Origin: Pyxicephalus adspersus
Lineage: Eukaryota; Chordata; Amphibia; Anura; Pyxicephalidae
DNA: 64,000 nucleotides
Direction of reading: 5' to 3'
NCBI RefSeq assembly: GCF_032062135.1
Contig: NC_092862.1
Coordinates: 43,746,427-43,810,426 of the forward strand
The notes below the pieces were generated by a model, which saw nothing but the letters and a program-made list of their open reading frames with translations, searched no databases and was not told where the DNA came from. A program made the position numbers and the translations under genes. Positions 47,918-60,560 of this stretch are shown one piece after another; within the stretch, counting starts at the first letter, position 1; each line of letters begins with the position of its first letter.

Positions 47918-48335
47918 GGTGAAAGGTATAGATAAAGGCATACAATTGACATTCAAAAATCTGGTAATTTCCGGACCTAAGGTGTGCCAGATTTTTGAAA
48001 ATTTAGGATTTTTGAAAGTTATACTTAACTTCACACACAGGCCAGCCTTCCTCTCGCAGCACCCGCGGACATCTGGCACAGTTCCGGAGAGCAGGCAGCA
48101 GGGACGTCTCAACGTGTAGTTAGTGTAGCAAGCAAGACCTAACAGCTGTTTCTGCAGAACAGCGCCATCAAAACATCAGTGGCCAAACAGTGTACCACAG
48201 TCCCCGTATTGAAAATGCCATCCGAAATTCATGCTTGAAAACTGAAGGATCTGGATTATCAGTGGCCGTATTTTCGATTGTCAACTGTTTTAGCATGTGC
48301 GCTGCAGTTTCATAAAAAAAAAAAAAAAAAAAAAG
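47918..48335. repeat. Unassigned repeat-like unit with an internal palindrome and poly-A tail
   Basis: A 14-base inverted repeat, ATTCAAAAATCTGG at 47952-47965 and CCAGATTTTTGAAAAT at about 47988-48003, is followed by a GC-richer body and ends in about 21 A at 48314-48334. It could be a retroposed unit or a DNA-element fragment. I do not recognise the family. Confidence 0.3.
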
Positions 48336-49573
48336 GAAAACTATGGGCCTTTTTGCATCCATGCAGGTGTGTTACCAAGTTGCAAAACATACTTATTGTC
48401 ATGCAGAACCCATGCCTAATGTTCTGTTTATTTTACAATGCATTGTCAATAACGTAAAAAATAAAACTTTTTTCTTGATCTTTAAATGCCATGTTTTCCA
48501 AACTGTTGTAAAGATCTAATATGTGCAATCCCAATTAGTGAACAGAGAAATGTAGAGATTTGGTGTTCAATAGCAGTCCATTTTCAACTTTTTATTTCTG
48601 AATGTGTTTAAAGATCCCTAAGATTAAAAATGTAAAACTGAAATGTACAGATTGGCTATTGTAGCAAATGTGTAGGTAAACACTATTTTGATCTGGCTGC
48701 ATAGTGATTTTGTGTTAAAATCTGCCAATCTAAAGCAGAAACCTTGGCATTTTCTGTAGAACCGCACTGGCAACCCCTTTTACACAAACCCTAAATATAG
48801 ATGTAACCTATGCACTACCGCATTGGGTGGTTCTATGAAGTGGACAAACAGTCCGGACAACCTTCTGCCTTCCAAATACATCTGAGAAGTACTAATGTCA
48901 TCCGGCTTTCTCTTTCATAGTTTTAGGTGATACATAGTTTCATAATACCCTGAATCTCCTAACTGCCTTTGGTCCAGTCTGTTTCCTGACGTTGGAAAGA
49001 GAACTCTACAGAGAAATGCAGCAATATAAACATTGTATGCATACCTGTAATGCTTTTCTGCTGTGTTATATCTGATATACTGACAGCAGTATAACGCCAT
49101 TGTGCAAGAATATACCATTATCCCAGTTAGGAGGAAACAACTGCACTCCTAAAATTTGCAAAGTAACAGTTTATTCAGCACTGTCTGTTGCATTTTATTC
49201 TACATTAGGTAGTCCGTATTGGCATTTTCAGGTCCCACAAAACCCAAAAATCTTGCCTTCTGTTAAACTTGATCTTGTTCATTTGAAAAGATGCAGACTT
49301 TTATTTTGAAGATCATTTTCTGTGATGCAATGGAGAACAAAGCCTGTTGGCATAAGTTTGCAAAGATACATGTGGCAGTCCACACAAACGATTATATTCA
49401 CAACTAAAGATTTTTTTTTTTTGTTTCATCTCTGTCATTTGGACCCAGAAAGAGCAAGTTGCTGACTGTGACCCAGACTGAAGAATATAACTTCACTTAT
49501 TATAATATACGTGTCTGTTTTTCTATATAATATGTGTATATAGTGTGTGCGTATGTATATATGTGTATGTAAG

Positions 49574-49579
<6 letters not shown>
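48336..49579. other. Intronic interval, no gene seen
   Basis: Unique AT-rich sequence, running into TA/TG-rich sequence at 49540-49580. Confidence 0.4.

Positions 49580-49609
<30 letters not shown>
49580..49609. repeat. (TA)n microsatellite
   Basis: About 15 uninterrupted TA units. Confidence 0.95.
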
Positions 49610-49610
<1 letters not shown>

Positions 49611-51119
49611 CAAGAAATGAGAGTATGTGTCATCAAAACAGAAAGAAAAGCCTTGTAGAATTAGTAGCTCTTTAATATACTGAAACAAAAAAAGTTTTGA
49701 CTGGTGTTGGGTGGGCTTTAACTTCTCTTTAAATATCTTTTGGCATTTGTTTAGAGCTGTGCAGTGGATATGTTAATCTAAGGAGGCATGTGTTGCATTA
49801 AATATTTACAAACCTCAAAAATCAACCATCAGAATAGAAATGCAGAAACGGTCATTGTCATTACTTTCATAAAGGATTTCATCTTTTTCTCCTTTCCTAA
49901 TTACTGGATGAGCCACTAACCTGGAACAAGCTTGTGTTGGAGCATTTGATTACTCATATTCTTTCCAAGTCTGTGGTTCAATAAGTAATGAAACAAGGGT
50001 GAGGATGACAGCCCTGAAGTATGCATCTTATTAAGCAGATAAGAGTTTGCAGCACCCATATTGTTTGGCAGTGCACATCTAAAGTATTGCTTTATTTGAC
50101 ACTTGACCCACGAATGTCTTTTCTTGGAGTCAACCCATTTTTGGCAAATTAGACCAGCTTTGATAGCAAAAAAAAGTTGGTAAATCCGACCATCCATGAT
50201 GAAAAAATAAACTTTATGAATTGCATAAAGTCTGAAATGTTTAGGAAAAACAAACTCTGGGGACAAAAAGAAGAAAAGCTCCAGTAGAGATCTTACAGTA
50301 GTATAGTCGGATTCATTTTTGGTATGATTAAAAAGATTTTGACTATTTCTACTTGCATATTGTATGTGTGTATAGATAAAAAGCTCAAACATTACTTTTG
50401 ATAAACACATGTTCTATTTTATGACAAAGCCATTAAAGCACCACAAAACACATTGCTGATGACTATAACTAGATATATAATTGGCCAACAAGCAATGTTT
50501 TACAAAAAGATACAAATTTGGACCATTTCTTCATTTGCCTAGGTGCCTCCATTCAATCCTCATCAATTTTTAGAAAATGTGCTAAATTCTTTTGTTAAGC
50601 ACAGGCTTAATTCCAAAATCCCCCTCCTCACCCACAGCTGGACCTGAATGCCAGTAGAATTGCATTGTCATTACATGGCAGGGAAAGAGAACCTTGTTTT
50701 TCCTGTATATTTGTAAACTTTTTTTCATCTTTGAGTTATGATTAATGAGGATGTTCTCGTGCACTGTACATTTTTAGTCTGCATGGCTTTCTCTCTCCAT
50801 GCAACTGGTTCTAGCCCAAACATCTATGGTATGGTAACTGTATGGGAGTGGAATATAAGTTTAAAAAGTTGATGCATTATGGTTGCTCCATTGCACAAGT
50901 CTTGTGAGTACAGCAACCCACAAGTGATGTACCCTGTGAATAACCTGCTTTCGGCATCTATGCCTAGTTACAAAAAGTATGTTTTTCTCTTCATTTGATA
51001 ATTATTCGTTGTGGTTCCACTTCTCGGGGAGAGCTTTTTAAAATCCATCAGTTTTTCAGAGAAGCACCACTCAAGTTCCTTTGCTGACATTGTCTTTTTT
51101 TTTTTTCTCTCCAAACCCC
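49610..51119. other. Intronic interval, no gene seen
   Basis: A 164-residue minus-strand open frame at 49916-50410 is the longest in this part. It has no domain, motif or codon-like composition that I recognise and no splice context tying it to a gene. I treat it as chance. Confidence 0.4.
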
Positions 51120-51600
51120 CCCACCTTCACTTCTCCAGCTCATCCCCTTTATCGACAAGCTCATCAGTGCCAGAGCTCTTCAGTATTCCACTGCTGTCTT
51201 TTGTGAAGTGATTTTGCCCAGACACGTCTGGCTCAGGGTGAAGTGCCCTCCCCTGAGAGCACACTCTGCAGCCCCAGGTCGCCAGCGCCATGAATGCATT
51301 ATTATCCCAATTTCCATCCTGTTGCCACGGCAGCACTTTTGGAGCTGCTGGGTTATTAAGTTGTACATCACTAATACCCTGATATGAGCAGAAGTTGGAT
51401 TTAATATCGGCCTTTGATCAGATTACTCTCCAACAGTCAGCTGTCATTACAAAATTCCTTTGCTTGTTATGTTCTTTGAGCTTCGGCCTGTGTGTCTATT
51501 TGGAAATGAGTGACAAACCTGAGACGCAGGTAATTTCAGGCTGGAGACGTCCTCGGCGCAGACTAATCTATTTAGCTGACCTTTCCTGAGATTTGTACAC
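51120..51600. promoter_or_regulatory. Candidate conserved non-coding element with TCF/LEF and E-box motifs
   Basis: This is one of the most gene-like stretches in composition, yet it has no exon structure. It holds a CCTTTGATC TCF/LEF-type site at 51411-51419, a CAGCTGTCATTA cluster (E-box plus MEIS-type and homeodomain-type cores) near 51439-51450, and GACTAATCTATTTAGCTGAC near 51559. Repeats are absent. Inference: a developmental enhancer. Homology was not tested. Confidence 0.33.
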
Positions 51601-52869
51601 CGTAGCATCTCTGTGTACATTTTTATAACAAAATACACCTACTTTGTTTAAAAGTGTCTTATTTTTTTTCTCTTTCCTCATCCGAGTCCTCGGGTAATGT
51701 ATAAAACATGGTGCTTCAGGTAGAGATGAAGGGTAAACTGATGTCCCCCTAAATGGCCAGCCTGTGTATGCACCTAACACTTCACTGAGCAATCTGTCAA
51801 CATGTCAGCAACACATGTTTTATAAAAAGCCTCCAGTGGGAGCAAAGGCTCCTGCCAGGGCTTAGGAAATGCTTTGAATTCAGCAGAATTCTATTGCTAG
51901 AGCCCCCAGAGGTTCCTTTTACAATGCCTACATTTCAGAAATTTGAACTCGGGACCCTTAGGGGGTTCTCTCCGAATGCCTGAAAATGTAGAGTTATATT
52001 GTTGCGTGTCCCCAAGCGGTCTTTACTAATACCTGAATTCGGAGAAGCTGGAAATTACAGAGCTCCCCAGGGGGAGCTTTATCCACACCAGGAAGAAGAG
52101 AATAACTCTGCAGGGATATTGCTTAATGCATTGCTGAAATAAAAGAATTTGAGAGAGATGTGTTGAAGTGTTTTTTTTCCTCTCTCTCTTCCTGGCCACT
52201 CCTTCAGCTTAGCAGAGTCCTTAAAGACAAAGTCAGAGTCTAGAAGCAGCTGGGCATTTTTAATGAAATTTTTCAGTGTGGCTTTTGAAACAGTCAGAAG
52301 TCTGATGCCCACATGAATATACTTTTCTTTTGAAGGATGCAAGGTTTATCTTATTTCATTTCATATGATGCTGGATATTTCATTTCTGATCCACAAACTC
52401 TTATTTACCCCATGCATTATCAATGTCCCTTTTGGTTTTTATGGATATTACACCATTCCTTCCTCTTCCTGTGTGTTCTTTTGCTAGATTACCCTATATC
52501 TTCTGTTCCATATCTCACAAAATGTATTTATTTTGCTTTAAGAGGCCTTTGATCGCTTTCCTATCTTTTGTTTTTTTTTTTTTTTACCATGTATACATGC
52601 ATCCGTAAGAATGGTGGCTTTGTGCATAGCTATTTTAACACAAAACCAGACCTTGACTTTAGGGAATTCAGAGGTCATTTATTGGTGAGTCAGAGGAAGG
52701 ATATTATGCAAACCATAGCGGTGTCCTGAAGATGACCAATAACTATTTTTATGGCTTTTCATTTTGTACCCTGCAAGAAATAAAAGCAAACACTAAGGCA
52801 CAGGCACAAAGCATGGAGAGCCACATATGTTCAGATCTTATTAAAGGAGCTTATTTTGATATTGACTTT
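51601..52869. promoter_or_regulatory. Unique intronic stretch, possible continuation of regulatory cluster
   Basis: Repeat-poor sequence. It includes a second CCTTTGATC TCF/LEF-type site at 52546-52554, about 1.1 kb from the first. The part at 51800-52130 is also of balanced composition. No gene is supported. Confidence 0.2.
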
Positions 52870-53090
52870 TCTGATGATTCCTAGTGATGTCCTTTGACTC
52901 TGTCACCTGACCCCATCAGGGGAGAGCCGGGGCTGTAGGCTCATGTTTGCTTTCTGCTCTCCAGGGACCAAACTGGGACTCCAGCCTTTTTCATTTACAG
53001 ACAAAGACAAGTGAGAGCTCTCTGACAAAAGAAACAGTCTAGTTTAAAACTGTTCCAGCTGTTCCTGCTCCTAAATAAAACAAAAACGTA
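52870..53090. promoter_or_regulatory. Candidate conserved non-coding element
   Basis: A repeat-free, moderately GC-rich stretch (TGACCCCATCAGGGGAGAGC, then CTGTTCCAGCTGTTCCTGCT) between low-complexity T tracts. No splice sites frame a coding segment. Enhancer function is inferred from composition and location only. Confidence 0.25.
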
Positions 53091-53761
53091 CAGTTTTCTT
53101 CTTTTTTTTTTTTTCTTTTTTCACCTTCCCCCTCGTGTTTACGATGGAAACTTCTTCTAAGTAACAACAGACTAAGTGGGGAAGTACATCAATGTTATGT
53201 GCTCTGGATGGCTTTTATGCGGTCTTTTCACTGCACCATGCTAGTGATTGTACCGTCCATTACATTATATTTACTGCAAGAGAAAAATATTTGCTGCAAG
53301 AAAGATTACTGGAGGCTGTGGGTAAAATGCAAAGGCTTTTTTTTTTTTTTTTTTAGGTGAAAGACGTTCTGTTGGCCATTGGTATATTGTCTTGTGGCAG
53401 CTCCTGTGTGTAAGGTGCGTTAGCTATACTTTTACTGAAAAATACACTTAAAGCTTGAACTCCAGGCTAGCGATTAACACTACAGTTAAGGTATATGTAA
53501 GCCATTTTTTTGGCCAAAGTATTTGTTTTGCTTCCTATCTAGTCTTGTATTTTAGACTGTACAGCTAATCTGATGACATAACTTTACAGCAAGTATTCAA
53601 TACAGCAGGGTCACCCCCCTGACCCCAGCTTTTGACTAGAGGGTGAAAGAGAAGTAGGTAACCAATGAGCTAATTTCTTTGTCTTCTTGAATCAACATTT
53701 TTCTTGTTACGGCTGCAATAAAACTGATTGGTGGCTTCTTGTGCTGCTTTTTTCCCCAGCT
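53091..53761. other. Intronic interval, no gene seen
   Basis: Contains T tracts at 53102-53114 and 53338-53354. Nothing else is recognised. Confidence 0.4.
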
Positions 53762-53765
53762 TTAA

Positions 53766-54100
53766 AGGGGAACTAAATTTCCACTTTTACAAATTCTTTA
53801 TCGGACATTATTGCAGAAAGGGACAGACTATGTGTGGAGACAAAGCTGAGGTGTGCATGCGCAGTACCGCATTGGTTGCAAGGTACCTGGCATTCTCGCC
53901 GCCTCTGTGTTTGCCAGGATTCTGGTTTGGCCAATCAAGATAGCTGAAGATTGCAAGGAGAAGTGAAGAAAGAAGATGGTGGCACCCTGCAAGGAATAGG
54001 AACCTTGGCAGTTTTGGGAGTCGGCTCCCAAGCCAAAAACTGGCTAAAAGTAAATAAGTGATGTATTAAAATGTACTGACAACTGTGGTAGTTTAGGTTC
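53766..54100. mobile_element. TTAA-type MITE (AGGGGAACTAAA type)
   Basis: The left end AGGGGAACTAAATTTCCACT follows TTAA at 53762-53765. The right end has the inverted GGTAGTTTAGGTTC, with a decayed terminus and flank. It shares AGAAAGGGACAG with 41947-42174. Confidence 0.55.
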
Positions 54101-55997
54101 TTTTTATATCTGCCTGGAGTTTAGCCTTTAGTTAATTTGTGCCTGCTACAAAATCTTAGTCTGCATCTTGCCCAACGCTGGCTGGACCTGCGCAGCCGCA
54201 GAACCAGACAACTAGTATTTCGTAGAAGGATGTTGGCAACAGACTACCCCCTATTCCACTCATGGCTGGTCTTCTATAAACAATGGGATAGTAGCAGGCT
54301 CAAGAAAAAAACCCATAAGGTCTGTTGTTCTTTGACACATGAAGTCCCGCTCTACTCTGGACCTCCATTTTTGACATCCACAAGCTATTGATTTTGTAGA
54401 ACTTATTATTCCTATTATGCTAATTATCCTATTATTTTTAATATTGTTTTACATTAATGCATGTCTCAATTACCTTAAGGAAAACCTGATATTCTATACT
54501 GATTTTGAACTGCAAAAATAGGGGCATATGATTTAGCAAGATCGTTTTGCCCATTTAAGTATAAACAGATAAATTATATTCGTCTTTGATTTGCTTTAGC
54601 TGAAGTCAAATGCTTTCTGCATGTGCAACTAATGAAAACAAGAATACATTTCCTCTACTCCATTACCATGAAAATGGTACGGTCATTTAAAGACTGATCT
54701 GCTTTTAGTGGTAACCACAGATCTCACCAACCTCCTTGTTACTTTAGGATATGGAGGGTCCATTCATACCTATAATTCTTTTATGAGTTCTAAATTAAAT
54801 GTTCCTGCCTGGATAGTGAACTACCGGCCTTGCTTTTGTTTTTTATTTTAAATGTACGTAACACATATGACTTCAGCTTAATGTGTGCATTATATTTAGC
54901 ATTGTAATCAGGATACTGTAAACTAGGCAAAACTTTTTTTTTTCTCAACAAGTATAAAAATTCCAGATGCCACTTTAAATGTACTTATTAGTTGATTAAT
55001 AAATATTGATCAAGATAAACTGTATAGAGGCCAAACACTTTATCTGATACAGACATTTTAAAGACAGGAGGGAGACATCCTCCTCCTGAGCTCTGATGAA
55101 GGAATTGTTGACCGGCCTGAATTTCTCCAAATCAATTTGTTGATTCTGAAGTCTTACATCAGGAACGTCTCCCTACCACTCAATAGGCACAAACATGTAC
55201 TTTGTTTTCCTTTTCCAATTCAATGGTTCATATATATACCCTGTTCTATTATTACACCATTTAACATTCAACAGGCTTTGAAACCAGCTATTTCATCTAT
55301 ATGTTTTTATAGATGTCTAGACAAGGAAATAATGTACATGGCTTGTCCTAAGATTTTATGTTTTTACTCCAATTATTTTTTATAAATATTCTGTCTTGCC
55401 TATAAATTGTTTCTGTGTTGCTAGAGAAGTCTTTATTGGCTTGTTGAACTGCCTTTTACATGTTTGTGTTTGCTTTATTGAAACCCGTTTGTTTATTGGC
55501 AAAAAATAATTTGTAATCAGTAGTTTGTGTTGGCTGTGCATTCCTCCAAAGGATATCGGGTGTCTAGGCAATGCTATCAATTACATTGTTTGTTTTACCC
55601 TCAGAATACTGCTCCTGCCTGGGTGGTAGATTTATTTGCCATCTTCCTTCCTGTAACGTAATAGGTGGGTAATCTGACAGAATCTCTCATGTCTAGACTC
55701 CCTTAAAATGTTTAAAGCAATTTTTCTTAAATCGTGATTTCTTTCATGTATGGTAGACTTATTCTGACTGAAGTAAATTAAATTCAAAAATGTTAAATGG
55801 TAAACTGGAAATCTTCTAACACTTCTTCTGACCACAACTATCTGAGAGATTGTCCCTAATTTCGGATTTTCTACTTGCTTCCTGTTGTGTCAATGGAACA
55901 GGGAGTGAGTTGAATTTTCCCCAGTGGAGCACAGATGGCATAAGCTGACAGAAGTTTTAGTCATTCCTTGGCCTTTTGTATAGTTTACCCTATAAAG
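54101..55997. other. Intronic interval, no gene seen
   Basis: Unique AT-rich sequence. Short open frames near 54137 and 55137 have no recognisable domain. Confidence 0.4.
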
Positions 55998-56350
55998 CAG
56001 CGGTCACCAACCTATCAGACCTCACAGACCACAAAATCCATAATTTTAAAATCCTGCAGACCATTACTATGAATTTAAAAAAAAAAAAAAATAAATACAT
56101 TTGTAAAACAATGATCTTCCTAGTGGTGCCTGACAAGGACTGTGGAGGCTCCGATTCATTGATCAGCTTAAGTGTTACTAATACTATTGTTACTTTTATC
56201 ATTAGTTGCATTATCTTTGGATAATGCAAAATATTTGTTTGTTTTTTCTCACTCATTATGGGTTTATTTCATTCAAATCTAGGACCAAACAAGAAATGAT
56301 AGTTATCAAAGTCAAATTATTTGATGCCATTAATATAACTCTTAAAAAAA
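55998..56350. mobile_element. hAT-like element fragment, left end only
   Basis: Starts CAGCGGTCACCAACC after CTATAAAG, an 8-mer like the target duplications of the other hAT elements here. It continues CAGACCTCACAGACCACAAA. No matching right end or second CTATAAAG was found, so the right limit is a guess and no transposase is visible. Confidence 0.5.
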
Positions 56351-57839
56351 TACAAAGCTAAGGTCATACTTACCTTAAAGAGCAACTGAGAAATAAACAA
56401 CTAAAACAATCGGATGAGAATCGGTATTCGCAGAGCGGGGTGACTGTTGTAATGGTAGAAACAATACTGAAGCGTAAAGCTCGGCAACAGTTGCCTCATA
56501 AATCTTGAGACTACACTGACGGCACCATGCGCCTCTCTTGTTTTTCCGTCTCTAGTACAGTTCATAAATTTAGTGCAATATAAAGGCGAAAATTGTCAAT
56601 CATAATATAGGAATCTATTAGATTTTTTTTTTTATTATTATTATTAGTAATTGCAAATAACGTCCAAAGTTTTCTGTGGACCAGAAAATTTTTCTTACGG
56701 ATTGACTGTTTTAAAAGGTGTTTGTCTACTTTGGGTTCTGATGCAGTATAAACTGGCACAAAAGCTCTATATCTCTATATTTTGATTTGGGGGGGGAAAA
56801 GTAAATTCTTTCCAAAGAAATGGGAGGGTTTTCTGGTTTTAACTGCTCCATCACAAATAATAGAAAAACTGCTTGAAGGTGTGAGCATATCACTGCTGGA
56901 CTTGCATTCAGAGTATTCTCTAATTAATGAGCACAATGGCTTCCATTTTGCAGTTGCTACAAATAAGTGTTTTTGAAAATCTGAAAAATCCCTTGCCTTT
57001 ACAATGAAGTCTAGGGAACTCATAAGCTTTGCCACCAATCTTCCCTAGTATCCAAAAGACCAAAGACTACTGTAGCTGCATGCTGCCATCTTGCATGTAA
57101 AGTCAGCAGACTTGGATCTGTCACTCAAATGACTCTAATATTCCCCCTCACTCTTCCCTTTTTGCCTAGACCAGCACTGAGAGTAATTACATTTTTGCAG
57201 AAGAGGATAGGGGTATGACCTGCAAAAGGAGAAGGGACTGGTCTAGGGAATTGGCTTTACATAGAGTATGTAATTTTTTTAAGTTTATAGGCACATTGTA
57301 AGTTAGTCAAAAGGAAAACCCTGCAAATAACAAAGTACTTGATTTTTTTGTTTTTGTAAATAGGGTTTGCCAAGTTTTGTGCAGGAGGTTTATGCCTTAC
57401 ATCATATATAGGTTAGGGTCAATAAATATTTTAGGTGTAAGAAATGCAGCTGATTCTGTATTAATCCTTTAGCGCAGATGTAGAATGTGGAATCAATAGA
57501 CTTTTTCATACTATTCACTTTTCATTTATTTAGAAAAGGTAGCACAGCAAAATGAAAACATTGTAACCACCATTGTACCTTACTGAGAAAATGATGTCTA
57601 CCATTAAAGCATGTGAATTTCTCATGATTCCATGCTTCACAATATTTTTACTGATGATTTGTAGCATTTTTTCTTTGGTGACTTATAAAATCATGTGAGG
57701 TTTGATTGTCTTTTGTTAAATGTTTTGAATTTATTCAGATTGTATTGATAAATCCGGATAAAAACTTGAATTCTGTGTTTCGATTTGTTCATTTCTGTTT
57801 TCAAACTTCAAAGGGTGTAGAAGTATTTCTGCTGCTAAA
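56351..57839. other. Intronic interval, no gene seen
   Basis: AT-rich. A small inverted repeat, CCTAGACCAG and CTGGTCTAGG, at about 57167-57248 frames an 80-bp hairpin-like unit. A TTATTATTATTATTAG stretch lies at 56632-56647. Confidence 0.4.
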
Positions 57840-58080
57840 AAGTGGATAATGAATGTTGAAGTTGAGCACGTTTGTGTGTTTGGATTGTCGGCACGCCATC
57901 TGTATTATCATAATAAGGTTTTCATTTCTCTGGCTCTCTTACAACCCCAGTCTGATTATCTTCATCTGCTACTCGTGCTAATTTTCTGATCACAGGGTTC
58001 AATAGCTACTCCGTGTCAAGGAAATTCTGCATCAATTTGTCATCCCCTCCACCACAATACTGGTCATTTCTTTTTTTCCC
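57840..58080. promoter_or_regulatory. Candidate conserved non-coding element
   Basis: A repeat-free stretch with clustered short motifs (GCACGCCATCTGTATTATCA, TCTGATTATCTTCATCTGCT, CAATAGCTACTCCG) and no coding frame. It resembles deeply conserved elements near developmental genes in texture. This is pattern-based inference only. Confidence 0.27.
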
Positions 58081-58900
58081 TTTATGTTCGTTTGTTCTTG
58101 GAGTCCCTGGCAAACAGTTCCACAGATGTGGCTGCTAACAATAGGATATGGAGATAGCTGTCGTGCATAACACGCATTAAGTTAAATATACAATGCAGAG
58201 GAGGGTATCTTGGGGACATGCTTGGAATCCCTTGATGGATTTTAGGACATTGTAAATATATTCCACTGACAAACCTCTCCATCAAATGGACATTGCTTCC
58301 TATTTCATCTCAAAATAAAGCTGAAAATATGCTGGCACACATGAATATCTATGCAAAGCCTCCTTCCACATTCCCTCCCATAGGCAGATTCTAAACAGCT
58401 TTGTATACAAGGCTACTACAAATAAGTCTACATCTATTTCCATTTTTATTATAACAGGCATACCTTTTATTTTGTACGGCTTAGAATCTATGTTTTCCCC
58501 CTACTGCTCCTCGAAGCGTAACTATTTTTACTTCTAGCATATTTTAATTGATGCCCAGTAGATAACCGGACTAAGTGTGCATATTGCAAACCATTGTTTT
58601 CATTGACCATTATTGTTAATCTGTTTCATTTTTTAATTTACAAATTAGCAGGTCAAAATTAATAGGCATAAGATCTCATTGCTTATTATCACAGGATTAC
58701 ATTTATTTATTTTCTTTTTCATGTGATAAGCAGATTTTTGCTTATTGATTCAATTTATTACTTTCCATCCGGGGAGCTGAAAAATAGACTTTTATTATTT
58801 AAAAAAAATCACAAATCTGTATACTGTATATTGTGTTGAAAACACAAGCTGTCAATAATCTATATTCTATGAAAATGTAGGATTATACAGATAAGCTTTT
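58081..58900. promoter_or_regulatory. Candidate conserved non-coding cluster
   Basis: Repeat-free, AT-rich but complex, with many homeodomain-type and POU-like cores (GATTCAATTTATTACTTTCC near 58748, TTAATTGATGCC near 58544, AATTTACAAATTAGC near 58637). No coding potential. Possibly continuous with 57840-58080. Confidence 0.25.
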
Positions 58901-60159
58901 CTTTCCCTTCATACTTCAGAAATGGTAATGAAGAATTTCATTGTTTTGTGGATGAGAGAAGAGACAGTCTTATGCACAATTATGGCTACATATTAAAGAA
59001 CTGAATCTTCCACTCTCGAGCCAGACATCCAGATTGTGCATTAGGAATGGTCACATGAATACCTAATATGATGACAGATGTGGTCATCTTATGACTTTCT
59101 GTTCCACTCCAACAGTTCAATATCCTATTGTAGGAGATCAGACTTTGTTTGGCTGTGAAGTTGATCCATATTTGCTGGTAATTTAAGGTTGCACCATATT
59201 TAACTTGGCACATAGAAGTGGCAGCAGATTTACGTTTTGTCCAGATATGAAGAATATGAGAACAAGAACATTTTGTGTCACCCTTTGCAGCAAAACTACT
59301 TCAAAACAATATTGCTTTGGGCAGCTTTAAGAAATATTTAATTTCATTAAGTTTATTGTAAAGGTTAAACAGGAGACACCCCACCACCACCCCATACATT
59401 GTGGTTGTGTACTTTCTAATATCCTAAATTACCAGTAGTTTCAAAGCCTGACATGCAAATGCAGATCCGTGGCGCAAGTTGTGCTTGGCACCCTGATTTT
59501 CATTAGGGGGCTGTAGCAGTACGAGGACAGCAAGCAGTTAAATTGCATGTCAGTAATGCATCAATGGGAAAACCCATACATTGTATTTGTATTTATTATT
59601 TAGCTATAACATGAACCAATGTTTTACCTAAACAGAGCTGAACTGCCCCTACCACCCACACCTCCTTTCAAAGTTTTTACTCACTTTGACCATTATGCAA
59701 TGGTGGCTATTAAAATACCCCTAAACACTTCACACTCTGGTCCACACTATGCATGGTATACCAGTCAGTCTGGTAATAATATTATGTATATTTTATCCCA
59801 TATTTGCATTATGAGTGATTGATCTTTTCATCTGTTACTCATGGAAGCATTTAGACCCCTTTTTTTTTTTTCTTTAAAGGTTAGTTTTCCAACCATAGCC
59901 AAAGTGCAGGCTTAGATATGGACCATTCATGTGTCCTGGGCTGCTGCCTTAAAACTCTTTGTGGGGCATTTTGTTTTAGTCTGTTTTAGTCTTTTCAACG
60001 GGTGCTATACACTTAAATTTAGTTTTAAGGCACATCATTTAAAAATAAAAACTGATAAAAAAAATAAAACTTGGCTAATTTCTGTGGAAAATAGTAAATT
60101 ACAGTTAGGAAATGTGATCAATAAAAATGCAAAAAAGCATTTTCTTAGCAATTAATATT
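58901..60159. other. Intronic interval, no gene seen
   Basis: Unique AT-rich sequence with a T tract at 59859-59871. No repeat ends recognised. Confidence 0.4.
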
Positions 60160-60560
60160 ACTGGGTATTAAAGTGCTAGCCATTAGCATGTCATTAAGGA
60201 TCCTCTTTCTCTGCAGCAGAGTCTGACTACAACTCTATCTGCAGCACATTGCCTTGTCTATATATTACAAACAAACCAAAGCCTTAGCCTAGGCTAAGGT
60301 GAGCTGCTAATCTGAATATTGAAATTGTATCCATTAACTTTAGCTGTTAAAAATTCAGAATCTTGGAGGATATTATAAAAATACTGCCATAAAAGCAGTA
60401 ATTATGTTCCTGCTTCACACTTTAATCATAAAAAACATTTAATCTTTTCTCTAGGAGACTATTAAAATGCACTTTAAAGTTAAGAGAAAAGGATATATAA
60501 CTCTGAAATTAATCTAAGTAGTACACAGTAAAATAATTGCTTTTCTCTGTTTTATTTTGA
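60160..60560. promoter_or_regulatory. Candidate conserved non-coding element
   Basis: Repeat-free with CTAGCCATTAGCATGTCATT, GCCTTAGCCTAGGCTAAGGT (a palindrome), GCTGCTAATCTGAATATTG and CATTAACTTTAGCTG. No coding frame. Enhancer function is speculative. Confidence 0.25.

Noticed and set aside
49916..50410. 164-residue minus-strand open frame
   Set aside because: No motif, domain, codon-like bias or splice context; consistent with chance in a long AT-rich window.
51127..51371. Minus-strand frames in the candidate enhancer that could be an exon
   Set aside because: No matching splice sites, and no protein family recognised; non-coding regulation fits better.
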